64,000 nucleotides of DNA from Sclerodactyla briareus (taxonomy: Eukaryota > Echinodermata > Holothuroidea > Dendrochirotida > Sclerodactylidae). Location of the stretch: assembly GCA_026419785.1 (NCBI GenBank), contig JAODTK010005518.1:124001-188000 (forward strand), read 5' to 3'. Position numbers and translations under genes: made by a program. Below the pieces are notes generated by a model. The model saw only the letters and a list, made by a program, of their open reading frames with translations, did no database searches and was not told the origin of the DNA. Shown one piece after another: positions 10,835 through 22,844 of this stretch. The first letter of the stretch is position 1; each line of letters begins with the position of its first letter.

Positions 10835-12285
10835 CAGCGCGCGCGAAGCGCGCTGAATTTTTTGCATGTTTTCCGGGCATTTTATGGAAAAAGTCAGCAG
10901 AAAATTCAGGCATTTTTTATTTTGCCTTTCCCCTTTCCAAATTTTCCAAGACTTTTCGCCCGAATTTTTCATCTCAGACAAATTGGGGGAGGGGGGGGGG
11001 GGAAGTCTGCCCCCAAGGCTTCTGAAATTGTTCGAGTGAACAAAATGATTCGAAGCATAGCATCGCATATTCACAACGCCGGGTAGATAAACGCCATTGA
11101 AAATTTATGCACTTTTGGCCATTCGATTCAAAATTCGAGCACTCGGTATGAAACATGGGTAATCCTTCGACGTCGGTCCTAGTGGGGTCCGATCTTCATC
11201 TGGGGTCCGCACCTGCATGAATTAGTGGACCCAAGACAATTTCCAACGCGATATTGTTCGGTTAGACAATAATTGAATCAGTTAATAGACGATCATCAAA
11301 TTATGATCATCACTGTGAACCACCGCACAACCACTATAATAGAATGACCAGGTGCACTGTACACGTTCACAGGTTCAGTAAATTGGGGCAAAATAACTTA
11401 CCCAGACTAAAAAAGGTTAGCGGATTTCATTGGCAGTTTATATGCACAAACTTATATCAGTACTGATGCGCGCGAAAATTCGGCCACCAAATCCATAATT
11501 AAAAAAACTTTTCATTTTCATTTGGCCCAAATTTCTTCCATTATTTCTCAAAATTTGGGTATTTTCGTTCGTGTTTTCACTCTCAAAATTATCCTGCAAC
11601 CCGGCCCGACCCAGTCTCGGATATTACAACTGATTTGCCTAAGTTGGTTCGTACGCATCCGTGATATACTTAATCATCTTACTATATTGGGCATAGATTA
11701 CAATATCACCTAACTTGGGGTTGAAAAAATGAATGAAAAAATAAATATTTGCTAATTAGCAAATACGGTGATTGCTAGGACTATCTCCAATCCAAGGGCG
11801 CAGTCTTTGTGGGGTCGTTACCCGCAACTTTTTGGAAGTCCTCCGTACATATGTGTTTTCACTCTTGACCACCCTGGGACCCTCACTTTCAGCCAGGAGA
11901 ATTGCCCCCTTGATTGACTATTACGCAAAGCCAATGTGATGCCAGTGCAAGCTCGTTTGAGCACATCAGTGAACGATTGGCCCCCGTATGCATTCGTAGG
12001 CGAATGCAGATCCCAAAACAATTCGAAAGGAGAAGGAAAAAAGTTGATTGCTGAGGGCTGGCGTACGGGAGCCTCCTGATTTTTGCAGAACATGTTTTAC
12101 CTAAAAAAAAAAAAACCCGAGAAGTAAACCTGCGCGCGAAAATTGTTGCATATCTTCCGGGCGTTTGATTGAAAATTCAAGCCAGTCAGCAGACATTTGG
12201 GCATTTCCTCCACTTTTGCCTTTTTCTGTCCAGATTTCCCCCGGATTATTGTCAATTTTTGCCCGAATTTTTCATCTCAGAATAA
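10835..12285. repeat. Three dispersed copies of a gcgcgcgaa-type repeat
   Basis: Copies near 10838-10980, 11467-11610 and 12131-12282 start with a gcgcgcgaa block followed by ttttgcatnttttccgggc or a diverged equivalent. Two of them end in cccgaatttttcatctcag. The copies are diverged and in the same orientation. Sequence between them shows no gene. A G-run lies at 10984-11002. Confidence 0.75.
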
Positions 12286-13200
12286 CTTTGCGCTCTTCAA
12301 GGGCTACACAATTTGGTACGTCCGAGCCAGAGTCAAAGCAGTTTGGATTTACAATTAATGAATTATGAACAAACTATGTAGTCTTGTTTCTCTGTCCAGA
12401 CTGGGCTCAAATTGATTTATTGGGTGAAGGTATTTTCGCCCTGCGAAATTAGTAAGTGCCATGGTGATTTTCATGTGCAGAAATGAAAGGAGAACTTAGA
12501 ATCCGTCACTGAGGTCTAGATTTATGTTTCAATCTGTCGGCAGCAGTGACGGAAGACATTTCTGACTAGGCGAGGCGCTAACATTTATTAGGGCCCTGTG
12601 AAAGGGGTCTCAGGCAGTCAGGGTTTACCCGTCCCCTTTGAAAAGTTTTAGCTTCAGGTGAAAATTCATGCTCTAAAAGGTGATTTTTGTGCGAAAATGT
12701 GCTGTCCACTAAGGGCCGTAAGTTCGCTTCTTTTGGTTATTGGCCTGAATCCTATCTTCCATGGGACCACCTTAGTTGGGGTCTAGGGGAAAAGGCCTGG
12801 AAGTCAGACCGGTTAGCCATTCTAGAAAAACCCAGGTTATAATTTTTCGTTTTTGCCTCGTAGGCTCGTACCGTTTCTTCGACGGAAATTTCGACTGAAT
12901 ATCACAAAGTTGTTCGAATTTTATTGCAATTCATGAAGGTGGAACACACAAAATTCGAAAGGTGCTAATTTCTCACAGTTCTGGTATGGTCTATAATTTA
13001 AAGAATTGCTCCTCATCTTTGCTAGAATTATACATTTCTTGCCTGGGTTTTGTTAACATAACATATTCATTCCTATATAGCGCATTACAATGTAGGAATA
13101 TCTCGACGCGCTCCACAATTGTTTGCTGTCTCGTTTCGGATCATGGGCCACGGACTGTTTTTTGTTGAAATTGAAGTGCAAGATATATATTGTTCAGAGT
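12286..13200. other. No recognisable gene
   Basis: No coding, tandem-repeat or RNA signature was recognised. Confidence 0.45.
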
Positions 13201-13269
13201 GGAGTGCATCGTCAATCGATGCCTTCAGTTGGCTGGAAATGCGATGTCTCGGGAGCAATTTGTAAAAAA

Positions 13270-13466
13270 TTTTATAAGTCCCCGAATTACATCGGCTTTC
13301 GACCAATCTGCTGACATTGTGGGCCACTTATCCACTTTGGCAGGTTTGTATGCCTGAAAATTGTGCCTATTCTTTGCCCAAGCGGTGTCTCGATCTGCAC
13401 TTGGCTTTTACTTCCATAATGTGTTGGAGCAGTCTGACTCCTCATCCGCCTCGTTTGCCAACGCCG
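13270..13466 (-). pseudogene. Unrecognised degenerate coding-like stretch
   Basis: On the minus strand one frame reads about 64 codons with a single stop. It starts DLPEAALANEADEESDCS, crosses a stop, and continues through KPSADRDTAWAK and FQAYKPAKVDKWPTMSADW to DVIRGLIKFF. The acidic start followed by a globular-looking Trp-rich stretch resembles transposase or host protein sequence more than random translation. I cannot assign a family, and no splice sites or start codon mark it. It may be chance. Confidence 0.2.
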
Positions 13467-13805
13467 CTTCGGGTAAATCAATGGACATTTTCTTGTGAAT
13501 CTACCTTTGTTGAAAAACAACAAAATCGAATAAGTATAGTCTCACTTAAGGTCCTGCGTGAGGAGGAAACTGATAAAGCGTCATTATTTCGCACGAATAG
13601 CTTAAAAATGCATTGCTCACAACACTATAGAAGCAACAGTGACAGATCGTCTGCGTGCGCAGCGCGCGGAAATTTTGGACAATCGGGTTCGGAATGAGGC
13701 CACTGTGTTAATTGTGAGTATGCTTTCTCAATATTTTCAGCCCACACAGCCACTACGGATACGTGTGTAAACGGACATGTACTTTCGTCTTCATCGAGGA
13801 TAAAA

Positions 13806-13905
13806 AAGTGGGGGGGACATTTGATATGATGTCCCCCCCACTTCGAAAAGTGGGGGGGGGGGGGGGACGTGTACCCCTGTCCCCCCCCCCCCCCCCCCAG
13901 GATCG
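13806..13905. repeat. G/C-homopolymer inverted-repeat cluster
   Basis: aagtgggggggacat (13806-13820) and atgtcccccccactt (13829-13843) are a perfect 15-bp inverted repeat around an 8-nt spacer. The right arm also pairs with the following aagtggggggg, and a further G-run and C-run follow to about 13899. The right edge ggatcgacgcccatg matches the copy at 10.4 kb on the other strand. Confidence 0.9.
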
Positions 13906-13919
13906 ACGCCCATGTTTGT

Positions 13920-15060
13920 GGGTCGCAAATGTAGTTCCAGATGAGACTTATTATCAAACAAAAACAATGTTCCTGCCAGCGAAAAAATAGATAGTGGTAC
14001 CACAAATTAAGTGACCAAAAGTGATCTTGACATTTTATTGATAGTGAAGTTTAATACATGCCTCGACGTTTCTCAGCGTTTATGACCGTTCGTTAATAAT
14101 TCCGATCTTTTCTTGTCTGAAAACGCTAACATAGTTTTCCCTAACTTGGTTAGGGCTATTTATGGTGTGCCGGATGGCCACATATGGCCGGCATGATTTT
14201 TGGCCGCGAAACACGATTTGGGGAACCCCCAAGAGGCTGTTTGGGTATATTAACATATTTCATGAATAGAAACAAAAACAACTTATATTATAATGGGAAC
14301 CCAGCGTGTGATTTACGTAAATTTTGATGCATTAGCTAGGCCTTTTTCGCGGCCTGTTAGAATGTCGTGAGCAGTAATGACCTCAGGTTGGTGGCGCTAT
14401 GTATCTTTGATATCAAATATCAAGCGCGAGCTAGGACAGACATATTCCATAGCAATGGCATTACTAATCTCGATATAATGTTTAGGTTGAGGTGTGTGGG
14501 GGGCAATTCGCAACGATAATCAAAGAACAACTGACTATATAGTCTACCTTTCGATTTTCGAGAATACCTTTTTAATTAAAATTATGACAAATTTTATGAC
14601 ACCTCTGACAACATGGGGGGGGGGGGGGAGGGGCGGGCCCCAGTGGGCACGACGCCACTGGATCATTTTCTCGAGCTTCGTGGTAAACTGCAGAGTAAGG
14701 ACATTCGGATTTTTTCCCCGCAAGAAGTGGTCAAGTAATATCCTCCCTGCAGAACAGTCTGACTTGTCTTTCACCAATTGTGGGTTAATTCTTTGATTTC
14801 TGTTGTTCTTCTTCTTGTGTTGAATGCGGTTCTAGGGTCATTCATGAGATCAGTACTTCCCTACCCTCCTAAATTGAACAAGCTCAAACAGCATGCTACT
14901 GCTATCAGTATGAGACGAGACAACAATGCAATGAAGAACATATCTCTCATTATTAGGAAATACCAGAGAAATGTATATTGACATAGCAATAAGAATATCA
15001 GCATATAAGTAATACATCAGGGATGCAACAACTTCTATGAGATATGAATCTCACCTGCGC
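13920..15060. other. No recognisable gene
   Basis: A G-run lies near 14616-14633. No domain, splice-bounded exon or tandem repeat was recognised. Confidence 0.45.
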
Positions 15061-15064
15061 CACT

Positions 15065-17370
15065 CGTCAACATAGTGGTGGAACAAGTTTGGGGGGAGTG
15101 TCAAAATCGGGAGGGGAGTGGGGATGTCTAAGGTCTTGATCATCAGGCGGTTCTCCAGCCATCAATGGTGTTTCAACCCTAATAACCGCTACACTCTCTA
15201 GCTGGTGGGTCGGCAGTTCTGGCCAGGCACTCCCTCCATACTCCTTAGACATCCAAGTCTTGTCGTCACGTCAACCACAACCAGCATGACGCCTGTTGAC
15301 CTCTCTCGCCCAGTCTTCATGGCTTTTCCTCTCCGTGCAGGTCGCCTTGCGATATAACCTTGAAGGTGACTGTGCTGGGAAGCCTCTGCATCCGATCTCA
15401 ATTGGGAAGAGCCATGCTTGCCACCTTTGGTCCCTACAGTTGGTCATCAGGTCTGTGTATTTCAATTTCTTCCTCTCGTGTGCTTCGCTACAGTTCTCTT
15501 CCCAGGGCAGTGAGCTCGATCATCATAAGCTTCTTCGATAGCTCTGACCATAATATTGCATCTGTTCGTAGTGTAGTGTATTCCACCCCCCCACTGGAGG
15601 AAACTGTAGCTTGCGGCCGATATCGACTCGTAGCTGCCAATCTCTAGCCTTGGATAGCAAGCTGTCCCTGTGTGCCCGACGTGCTGTTGGTTTTTCCCCC
15701 TCTCTCACAAAGGCAATGCCTAAGCGTCCTCTGGCTTCCGTCCTCTTCGTTCCTCCTCCGCTCCAGGACATGGGCTAAGCAACGGAGGACTTGATCGTGT
15801 CGCCATCTGTACCTTCCCTGGACCACAGTGAACTTGCCAACCATCTCAGACAATGAGCAAGGGTTCCCGTCTTTTCCACACAGGCTGCATTCTGGATCCT
15901 CCCTCATACCGTATCTGAAGAGGTTGATGGGCGTTGGTAGAGTGCCGCTATACGAAGGAGTAGTGAAGGAAATTCGGAATGGTTCAAGTTTCCATACATC
16001 TGACCATGAAATCTTCCGCTGTGGTACCGTAGTTGCCATCTGGTCCAGGCTCCTTGTAGCCCCAGTTGAACTGCTCTTGATCTCCTGCTCTCATCCTCCA
16101 CCATTCTTATTCCTCTGATACCATTAGCGCTGTTCTGCGGCGGGATTGTTCCTTTGTTGGAAGTGGGTTGTTCCCAGGCCTTGCCTCCCTACACATGGGT
16201 TTCCAATGATGTCTCTCAGCATCAGGCTGCTCTCTGCCTGACGAACTGCAACTGTCAGCCACCCACTTAGTGCCTGTTTTCGAGGTGATCCCGGCATTGC
16301 GGATGTTTTCGTCTGCTGAGTCTTTGATGGTCAGGACTACACTACATTTAGTCACCTTGAACTCTTCAACCACAGAAGTTATTGGCAGCTGCAACTCTCC
16401 AGATCTGATGTAGAGGCCGGATAGAAGGGAAGCGAGGCGGGACTCCCAACCACTTTCTGAGAAACTTGTTGACCTTCTCTCTATTTGTTAAACTGTTGGA
16501 GATTGTGGACATTACGTAGATATTAAGTAGCCACATCAGTCTTGGGAGCAATCCATGTTGATAGATCCAGGCCTTGAATTCCCCTGGTAGCTCTGATCTA
16601 TTAATGACCTTCAACCAGTCTCCAGCCTGCTGGGCTGTATTCTCGATGTGGTGCCTTCCCCAGGGAGTTCTAGGTCATCATACCATTTTTTCCCAAGCAC
16701 TTGATGGGGTTGCCTTTCACGGATAGGAACAGGTTCGCCTTGCACCTCAATGGGCCTCATATCTTCACGTCCCTCTCTTGATAATCATGCACCTGGACTT
16801 CTTTGGCTTAAACTTCATCCCTGCCCATTGACACCAGACTGTCCAGAGATGTCTAGCATCCATTTTCATTTGCCTGTGCGACAGTCGGAGTTGTGATCGT
16901 TAGGTCATCCATGTAGCCACGTAGTGATGGTTGGTTGATGCCCGAATTCATCATGGGTCCCTTTGCTTGTTTTGTTGCAGTGGCTATGATTAGGTTCATG
17001 CCCATCACGAAACAAGATAGGTGAGATGGTGCAACCAGTGATGATGCCTTTCTCCAGAGGTTGCCAGTTGGTTGTGAAGTTTGGCGTCGTGAAACGAATT
17101 CTGAATCCATCCAGATATCTGCCTATCATGGCTCTAATGTGTCTGGAACATGATAGTGCTTCAAGGTTAGCTGAATCACGTTAAGTGGGATGGAACCGTA
17201 TGCATTTGCGAGGTCCAACCAGACCCATGTCAAGTGGCCTCGAGAGGATCTTGCTTCTTTGATTAGTTGTGTCAGAACTGACGTTGTGTTCAATGCAAGC
17301 CCGTAAGACCAGGAATCCCACCCTTTCTGCATGGAGGTGTCCACGTAGTTGGTGATCATATATACACGTT
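15065..17370 (-). mobile_element. Truncated non-LTR-type reverse transcriptase element with C-terminal nuclease-like domain
   Basis: Read right to left on the minus strand, several frames in order give: RT palm TWVWLDLANAYGSIP; EKGIITGCTIS; the catalytic box GYMDDLTITTPT (Y-x-D-D); SLGK-like KCLGKKW; KAWIYQHGLLPRLMWLL; KFLRKWLGVPPRFPSI; a Cys motif PECSLCGKDG followed by QGRYRWRHDQVL; then ELTA, WEENCSEAHERKKLKYTDL and FPIEIGCRGF near 15400-15540. The last block, with its E-L-T...K...K-Y spacing and hydrophobic strand, looks like the PD-(D/E)xK restriction-like endonuclease end of RLE-type LINEs (inference). The 5' part (RT fingers and anything upstream) is missing beyond about 17370. At least six frame changes and stops mean it cannot encode a working protein as written. 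Confidence 0.85.
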
Positions 17371-17371
17371 G

Positions 17372-19895
17372 GTGACGAGACCAATCCAGATGCTCAGGAA
17401 CTCAGCGATATTCTCAACTCGAGTGGCCAAAGCAGTTAGTGTCTCAACCCACCCATAACAAGGGTCATGTCCTTGACCTTATAATCACAGGGACAGTGAC
17501 ACTCCTGTGGAGGAACTGACACACATCCATGCCATGCCTTCTGATCACGCTGCGTTAACATTCACCGTCCCAATACCACAGCCTCAGCCACGTGAAGCGT
17601 ATGCAACATTTCGCCAAACTCGTCGTATTGGATTTTGTTAATTTAATCAGACCATTTACGGAAATTCCTTACCCTGACGCCATTAATTGGTCAGATTACA
17701 TAAGAAAACATGACAATTAAACCAGATATTGTCATCAGTTCCTGGACCATCATGCCCTCTCAAGACCACGGATTATTCGTCTGCGACCATGTAATCCATG
17801 GTATAACAGCGCGATCCGAAAAGCTAAGCAAAATCTGCGGGCCCCCTATGGAAGAAATTTAGGAAATCACGATTGGAGTACTTAAAGAGTCACTGCGCCA
17901 ATCAACGCGATGTTACTATGGATTGCTGAACAAAATCAGGCTGGGTGAACTCCACAAGCAGAGAGACTATTGCAACTGCTAACACAAAACAAGTGTTCAG
18001 CATAGTCAAGCAAAGGACAGTTGAGAAGCCCAGCAACACGCGCCTCGGGCTTACTACCACGAATTCTGTAAACTGCCAGACAGGTTTTCCGGTTACTTCG
18101 AGGAGAAAATTTACAATCTGCGTTCTAAATTCCCTCCCCGCCAGAACTTGCATGAGGGAGTGCACCCGACTGTTTCTTGGACTAAGTTTTTACCGGTACG
18201 GGAGGAAGAAATATCACAATAATAAATCACGTAACGGTGTTGCTCCTCTAGAATCCGCTTCCAGCCTCTGTATTGAAGAACTGCCATCGGAAACTTACTT
18301 CCAGTCATCACCTAACATTTCGTGAACAGTTCTCTACCTTGGAGGGTTTCGTCTCCACTTTGAAACTGCGTCTTGGATCCGTTCATCTCTGAAGAAACCC
18401 TCTCTAGATCCCAATTCCTCGGGAACTACAGACCTATTTCAAAACTACCGTTCCTGGGAAGTCATCGAACGTGCTGTTGCTAAACAATTCTCTGCGTGTA
18501 TCCGAACAGAAGTACGACTGCTCAGACAGTCAGCATACAGAACTTAACACAGTGTGAAACGGCGCTTACTCCGGGGGGCAAGATGACCTCCACCAATCGT
18601 TGGACGCCGGTTGGTGCGAAGCGTTTTATCATTCTGCTGGATGCTATCGTCGGCGACTTTCGACACTGTCGAACACGAGGGGAGGTTCTGAGTGTCACAG
18701 ACTAGAGATTCAGTTTTTTTTGGAGTCAGGGGTTCAGCTGCGAAGTGGTTCGAATCTTATCTGGGCGAACAAAACCAGCAAGTTGTCATCGATGGCTCTC
18801 GCTCAGATCCCACCTTACTTCGCTGGGGGTTCCACAGGGCTCAGTGATCGGCCCTGTGCTATTCACCTGCTATACCACTCCTGCAAGAACTCATTCACAA
18901 CCACAGTTTCCTGTATTGCCTATGCTGACGCTACGCAACTTTTCATAACCATTAAATCAGAGATACTGATTTGAATCATACAACGGTACAGTTTTGTATC
19001 GCAAGACGTTCACTCGTGGAGAATGGATAACTATCTCTTGCTTAACTATGCTAAAACAGAAGCCTTCAGCTATCCTTCAAGTATAAACTCTCCAGAACAG
19101 TGCCGTTTCTATTAATGACTGTCTCGTTCACCCTTCACGATCAGTTTGTAAACTTAGGAGGATGTTCAATTTTGATAGTCAAATGAAATTGTCTAATCAG
19201 GTTAAGGTCATCTGCTAAAAAGCAACTGGCTCTTGTTAAAATAAGTTCTGTCGTAGATATTGAAGAATCCTACCACTGAGATACCTTGTACATGCTTTAA
19301 TACCTTCACTTCTGAGATAAACTGTTACAGCTTGGTTTATGTTTGTCTAGTAAGGAATTGGATAAACTTCAGAGAATCCAGAATTCTGCTGCTCGTTTAG
19401 TTACCTTAAGTAAGAAACACGATTCCATTACTCCCATCCTCAAAAGGCTTATTCATTTGGCTCCCGGTCAGATCCGCATAGAGTTCAAGGTTATTCTTCT
19501 CACTTTTTAAGGGTTTAATGGCCTTGCCCCTATTTCTGTTCTGAATTAGTGTTCCTTATATTCCCCTCTAGATCTCTGCGTCGTCAGAGCAGCTCTTTGA
19601 CTGTTAGAAAGGGGAGGACTAACTTTTATGGGGATAGAGTTTTCTTTTCAATTGCGCCTACCTTGTGGATTCTTTGCCTACTGTTTTGCGTTAGTGTGAA
19701 GAACATTGATACTTTCAAGGACATCTAAAAAAAAGTCATCTTTTTCAGAGGACTTTTCTGTTCAGTAATTGTGTATGTTGGCCGATTGCATTTTTTTTTA
19801 TTGCTTTCGTTTTTGTCTACTTCTGTGAAGCGCTTTGATTATTACTTCTTGTAATGATAAGGAGATATATAAAAATAAATTATTATTATTATATT
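17372..19895 (+). mobile_element. CR1/L2-like LINE, 5'-truncated in the endonuclease domain, with intact-looking 3' end
   Basis: The left end begins within the apurinic-endonuclease domain: NPDAQELSDIL, KQLVSQPTHNKGHVLDLIIT, then MPSDHAA. It continues with PWYNSAIRKAKQNL, LPDRFSGYFEEKI, and RT blocks KKPSLDPN, NYRPISKLPFLGKVIERAV, QSAYR, GSAAKWFESYLGEQNQQVV and GVPQGSVIGPVLF. The catalytic box reads YADATQL instead of Y-A-D-D, so the second Asp is lost. The C-terminal part has LQRIQNSAARLVT and LTFKGFNGLAPIS. The 3' end, gaagcgctttgattatt...ttgtaatgataaggagatatataaa followed by (att)n, is typical of this LINE group. Frames change many times, so it is a dead copy. It abuts the minus-strand RT element head-to-head. 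Confidence 0.9.
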
Positions 19896-20895
19896 ATATA
19901 TGAGGTGGTCAGTCCGTCTGGACAGGACAGAGAAGAAGAAATTTCCTCAACGCTTAGAAGGGATTTGTTCGGAATTGGAGAACATATCGGTGCTCGAGCA
20001 CTGCTGCATACCTTCGTTGTAATTTGGTCATTCTGTCCATAAATAATACACATCCAGTGACAGCAGAACCGCCGCAATCACTGTTCTGTTCTGCCTCATT
20101 CCCCTTTCGCCCAAAATTCTAATGACTGGCCTGTGCAGCTCCAATTAGCACGTAGGTGGCTAGTACTGGATGTGAGCCCTATGTCCACTCGCCCTAGTGA
20201 AATTCAGCTCCATAAATCTCTAAGATGGTTGTCGTCTGCTAGCGTCCAGGAACAAGCGCGGCCGAGTTTGGCATGACGTCATTAAGAAATATCGTACTGT
20301 GCAGAACAAATTAAATTGAAGCGATACTTTTCTACCTTATTATCTAGATTCAATTCATTTGGTCGGAAAAAACGCCGGAAATATACCATTTGGTTTCAAT
20401 TTATCTAAAATTGCTGGGTGCAGTTTATGTTTACAGATTTATTTCCAATTGATACAACCATCTTAATCAGAGTCGAAAAACCAAAGGGCCACCAGATTGA
20501 AAAAAAAATATCCAAGAAACTGTGACCACTCACTTCCTGTGAACACCATTTATGACACTATAATAATGGTAGAGTTACAATTTGTTCAATCATTTGGCAT
20601 GGTAAACATATCTTCCCCTGTTACAATTATGACATTTTTCAATCAACTATCTACAAAAACGACACAAAAAACCCCGGGTCAAAATCGCTCAAATGGAGGA
20701 AATGTTTTGGAATTGAAAGTAATAAATAGAACGTTGAGAGGAAACCTAGTTTTAGTACCTACCAAGGCGATATGATCAGAAACCCAAGATTAAATAATAT
20801 GGACAGTAACGAGGATCCATCCAAGGCTAAACCAACCTGATCTTAATTTATACAATCAAGGGCGCACCGCGTGATGAGGGGGGGGGGCAGATCGA
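19896..20895. other. No recognisable gene
   Basis: Follows the LINE tail. No continuation of the minus-strand RT element was recognised here, so the LINE does not obviously split that element. Confidence 0.45.
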
Positions 20896-20899
20896 ATAG

Positions 20900-21270
20900 T
20901 GAGGTTCAAAAGCAGTTATAAACATCTTTTCGCCTCCTGTATGGAGGCCTCCTGAAGTTGGGGAAGGGGTCAATCCCTTGACCCATCAGAGGCCTTGTAT
21001 AATTACCGTAACTCATAGTCAGTTCAAATGATCCTCCTAACGATGGGAAATGAAGAAAACCAAAGGCATAATTGCAATAGGGGTTAGATTGTGGAGGATA
21101 GAAAACTATATCTATAGGACCAAACCCCACTTCAATATGCTGTTCCTTATGCGAGATTATTCACCTTTAAGGTTTGGTCCGGATACAGAGAACTACGGGA
21201 GAATCCCCATTGCACAATAATACATGTACATGAAGTTACAGTGAGCAACACAGATAATCATATTACGTAT
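20900..21270. repeat. Dispersed repeat, copy 1
   Basis: A segment around 21100-21220, including tatctataggaccaaacccc, the block aggtttggtccggatacagag and cccattgcacaataat, matches 52040-52200 in the same orientation with scattered differences. A G-run (20879-20887) lies beside it. It is non-coding. Confidence 0.75.
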
Positions 21271-22840
21271 TCAATTATTTTCGGTGTGGTTCTGTTGGCT
21301 TTCTTCCACCAAAGTAACCATCAACACCCACAAACCTACTACAGCAATCAGACCCTATTACTCTCAGACTAATTATTCTTCAAAGTGAAGTTATTGGTTA
21401 CATTTCAATAAAAACAAAGAATATTTACAGGGCTGTGCGACTATGACATCATGTATTGTACTGTCACGATGGGATGTGTTCGTTCTTTTGATAATTACCA
21501 GCAAACATACTTCAAAGGCCTCTTAATTCCGTAACCTGGTAACGGAAGTCGTATGAACCTTGGTTGGACTCACGCCATATAGAGTAGCCTCTCATTATTT
21601 ATCCTGTAGTTGTCTTGCATAATTTACATGTGACATTTTTTGTAACTACTATAGATTAAGCACCAAACTTGGTGGATGGAAGGCTATCTCAGTTTCTAAC
21701 CAAAACAAAGGTCTTCATGGGGTGTAGTAGAACTTCTTTCCCGTGATTTCTCAAAATCGGGGATATATACACGTGGGCGTTAACCGCTACACATGTCCAG
21801 TTATCTGTAGTGTCTTCCAACACTATGCTTGCTCACGGTTCCAGATCCTAAACACACCAGTCTCAGTGTTCTTCAACACTTAACTTCACTCTGGTGGCAT
21901 GAAAATTTCACATGATGAGAACCCGACGAATTTGACCTCTGGTGACATTAAAATCGCTGTCAAGTATTCGTCCTCACCCATCATGCAAACTGAACTCTCT
22001 ACTTCCGTATGAAACCTGTGAAACGGAGGGCAGCAGACATGCAGTGAAGCCCAATCGGATATAGAGTTGATAAAGCTGTCGATTGTGCGGGCTACACTAC
22101 ACCTTTAATCTGTGCCCTCCCTTCTTTAGTGTTTCGCTTCACTGCACATCGACATATTATTATCATCCACGTCTATCATATTGTGAAGTTCAGTGGTGGT
22201 CCTCGGACATGGATTCATTCGCACCAACCCCGGGAAACCCTGGAGACCCTTGATTAGGTAAGACAAGACTTTGTCAATGACCCATCATGCCGAGCACTGC
22301 CGAACACTGCTCGCCAGTTCAAATAAGACCAAGGGGGGTGTGAAGTGGATGCTCAGTTGCTCACCACGAAACAGTTCGGGAGGAATAAGACAAGGTTTTC
22401 CACATAGCACATGTTCGCCCCGGTTCATTTTTTTTTTGGCACTGTCACCACATTTGAGAAGGAACAACCAATTCAAACCATTTTTGGAAGTTATCGTTGA
22501 TAAGCATAGGGGGGGGGGGGGATTGTAGGAATTTTGATTGCAGGATCTGTAATTTTCGGCAGGGGCATTCGAAAATATCGTTCTGCACACGTACGTTCAA
22601 CGTCGTCGAACTGCTCATTGTCATCCATGACCTTTGACACAATATCATTATAACATTAATCTAACAACTCCCGGATGTCTATTTATTGCCCTCAAAGGGC
22701 TTCATAGTATAGAAAAGAGACCCAAGTAGACTATATCTTTGTTTACATGATAGTTTGTTTAAGCGAAAACCAGGGAGCACCACCTGGGTGCTGTAGCTCA
22801 AACCGCACAAATGTCCAAGACGAATGTACACCTATGTGAT
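21271..22840. other. No recognisable gene
   Basis: A G-run of about 12 lies at 22510-22521. No domain, exon or array was recognised. Confidence 0.45.
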
Positions 22841-22844
22841 GAAT

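Noticed and set aside
13317-13697. 126-codon plus-strand open frame
   Set aside because: The opposite strand reads more like protein over part of it, and no domain or splice support exists on the plus strand.
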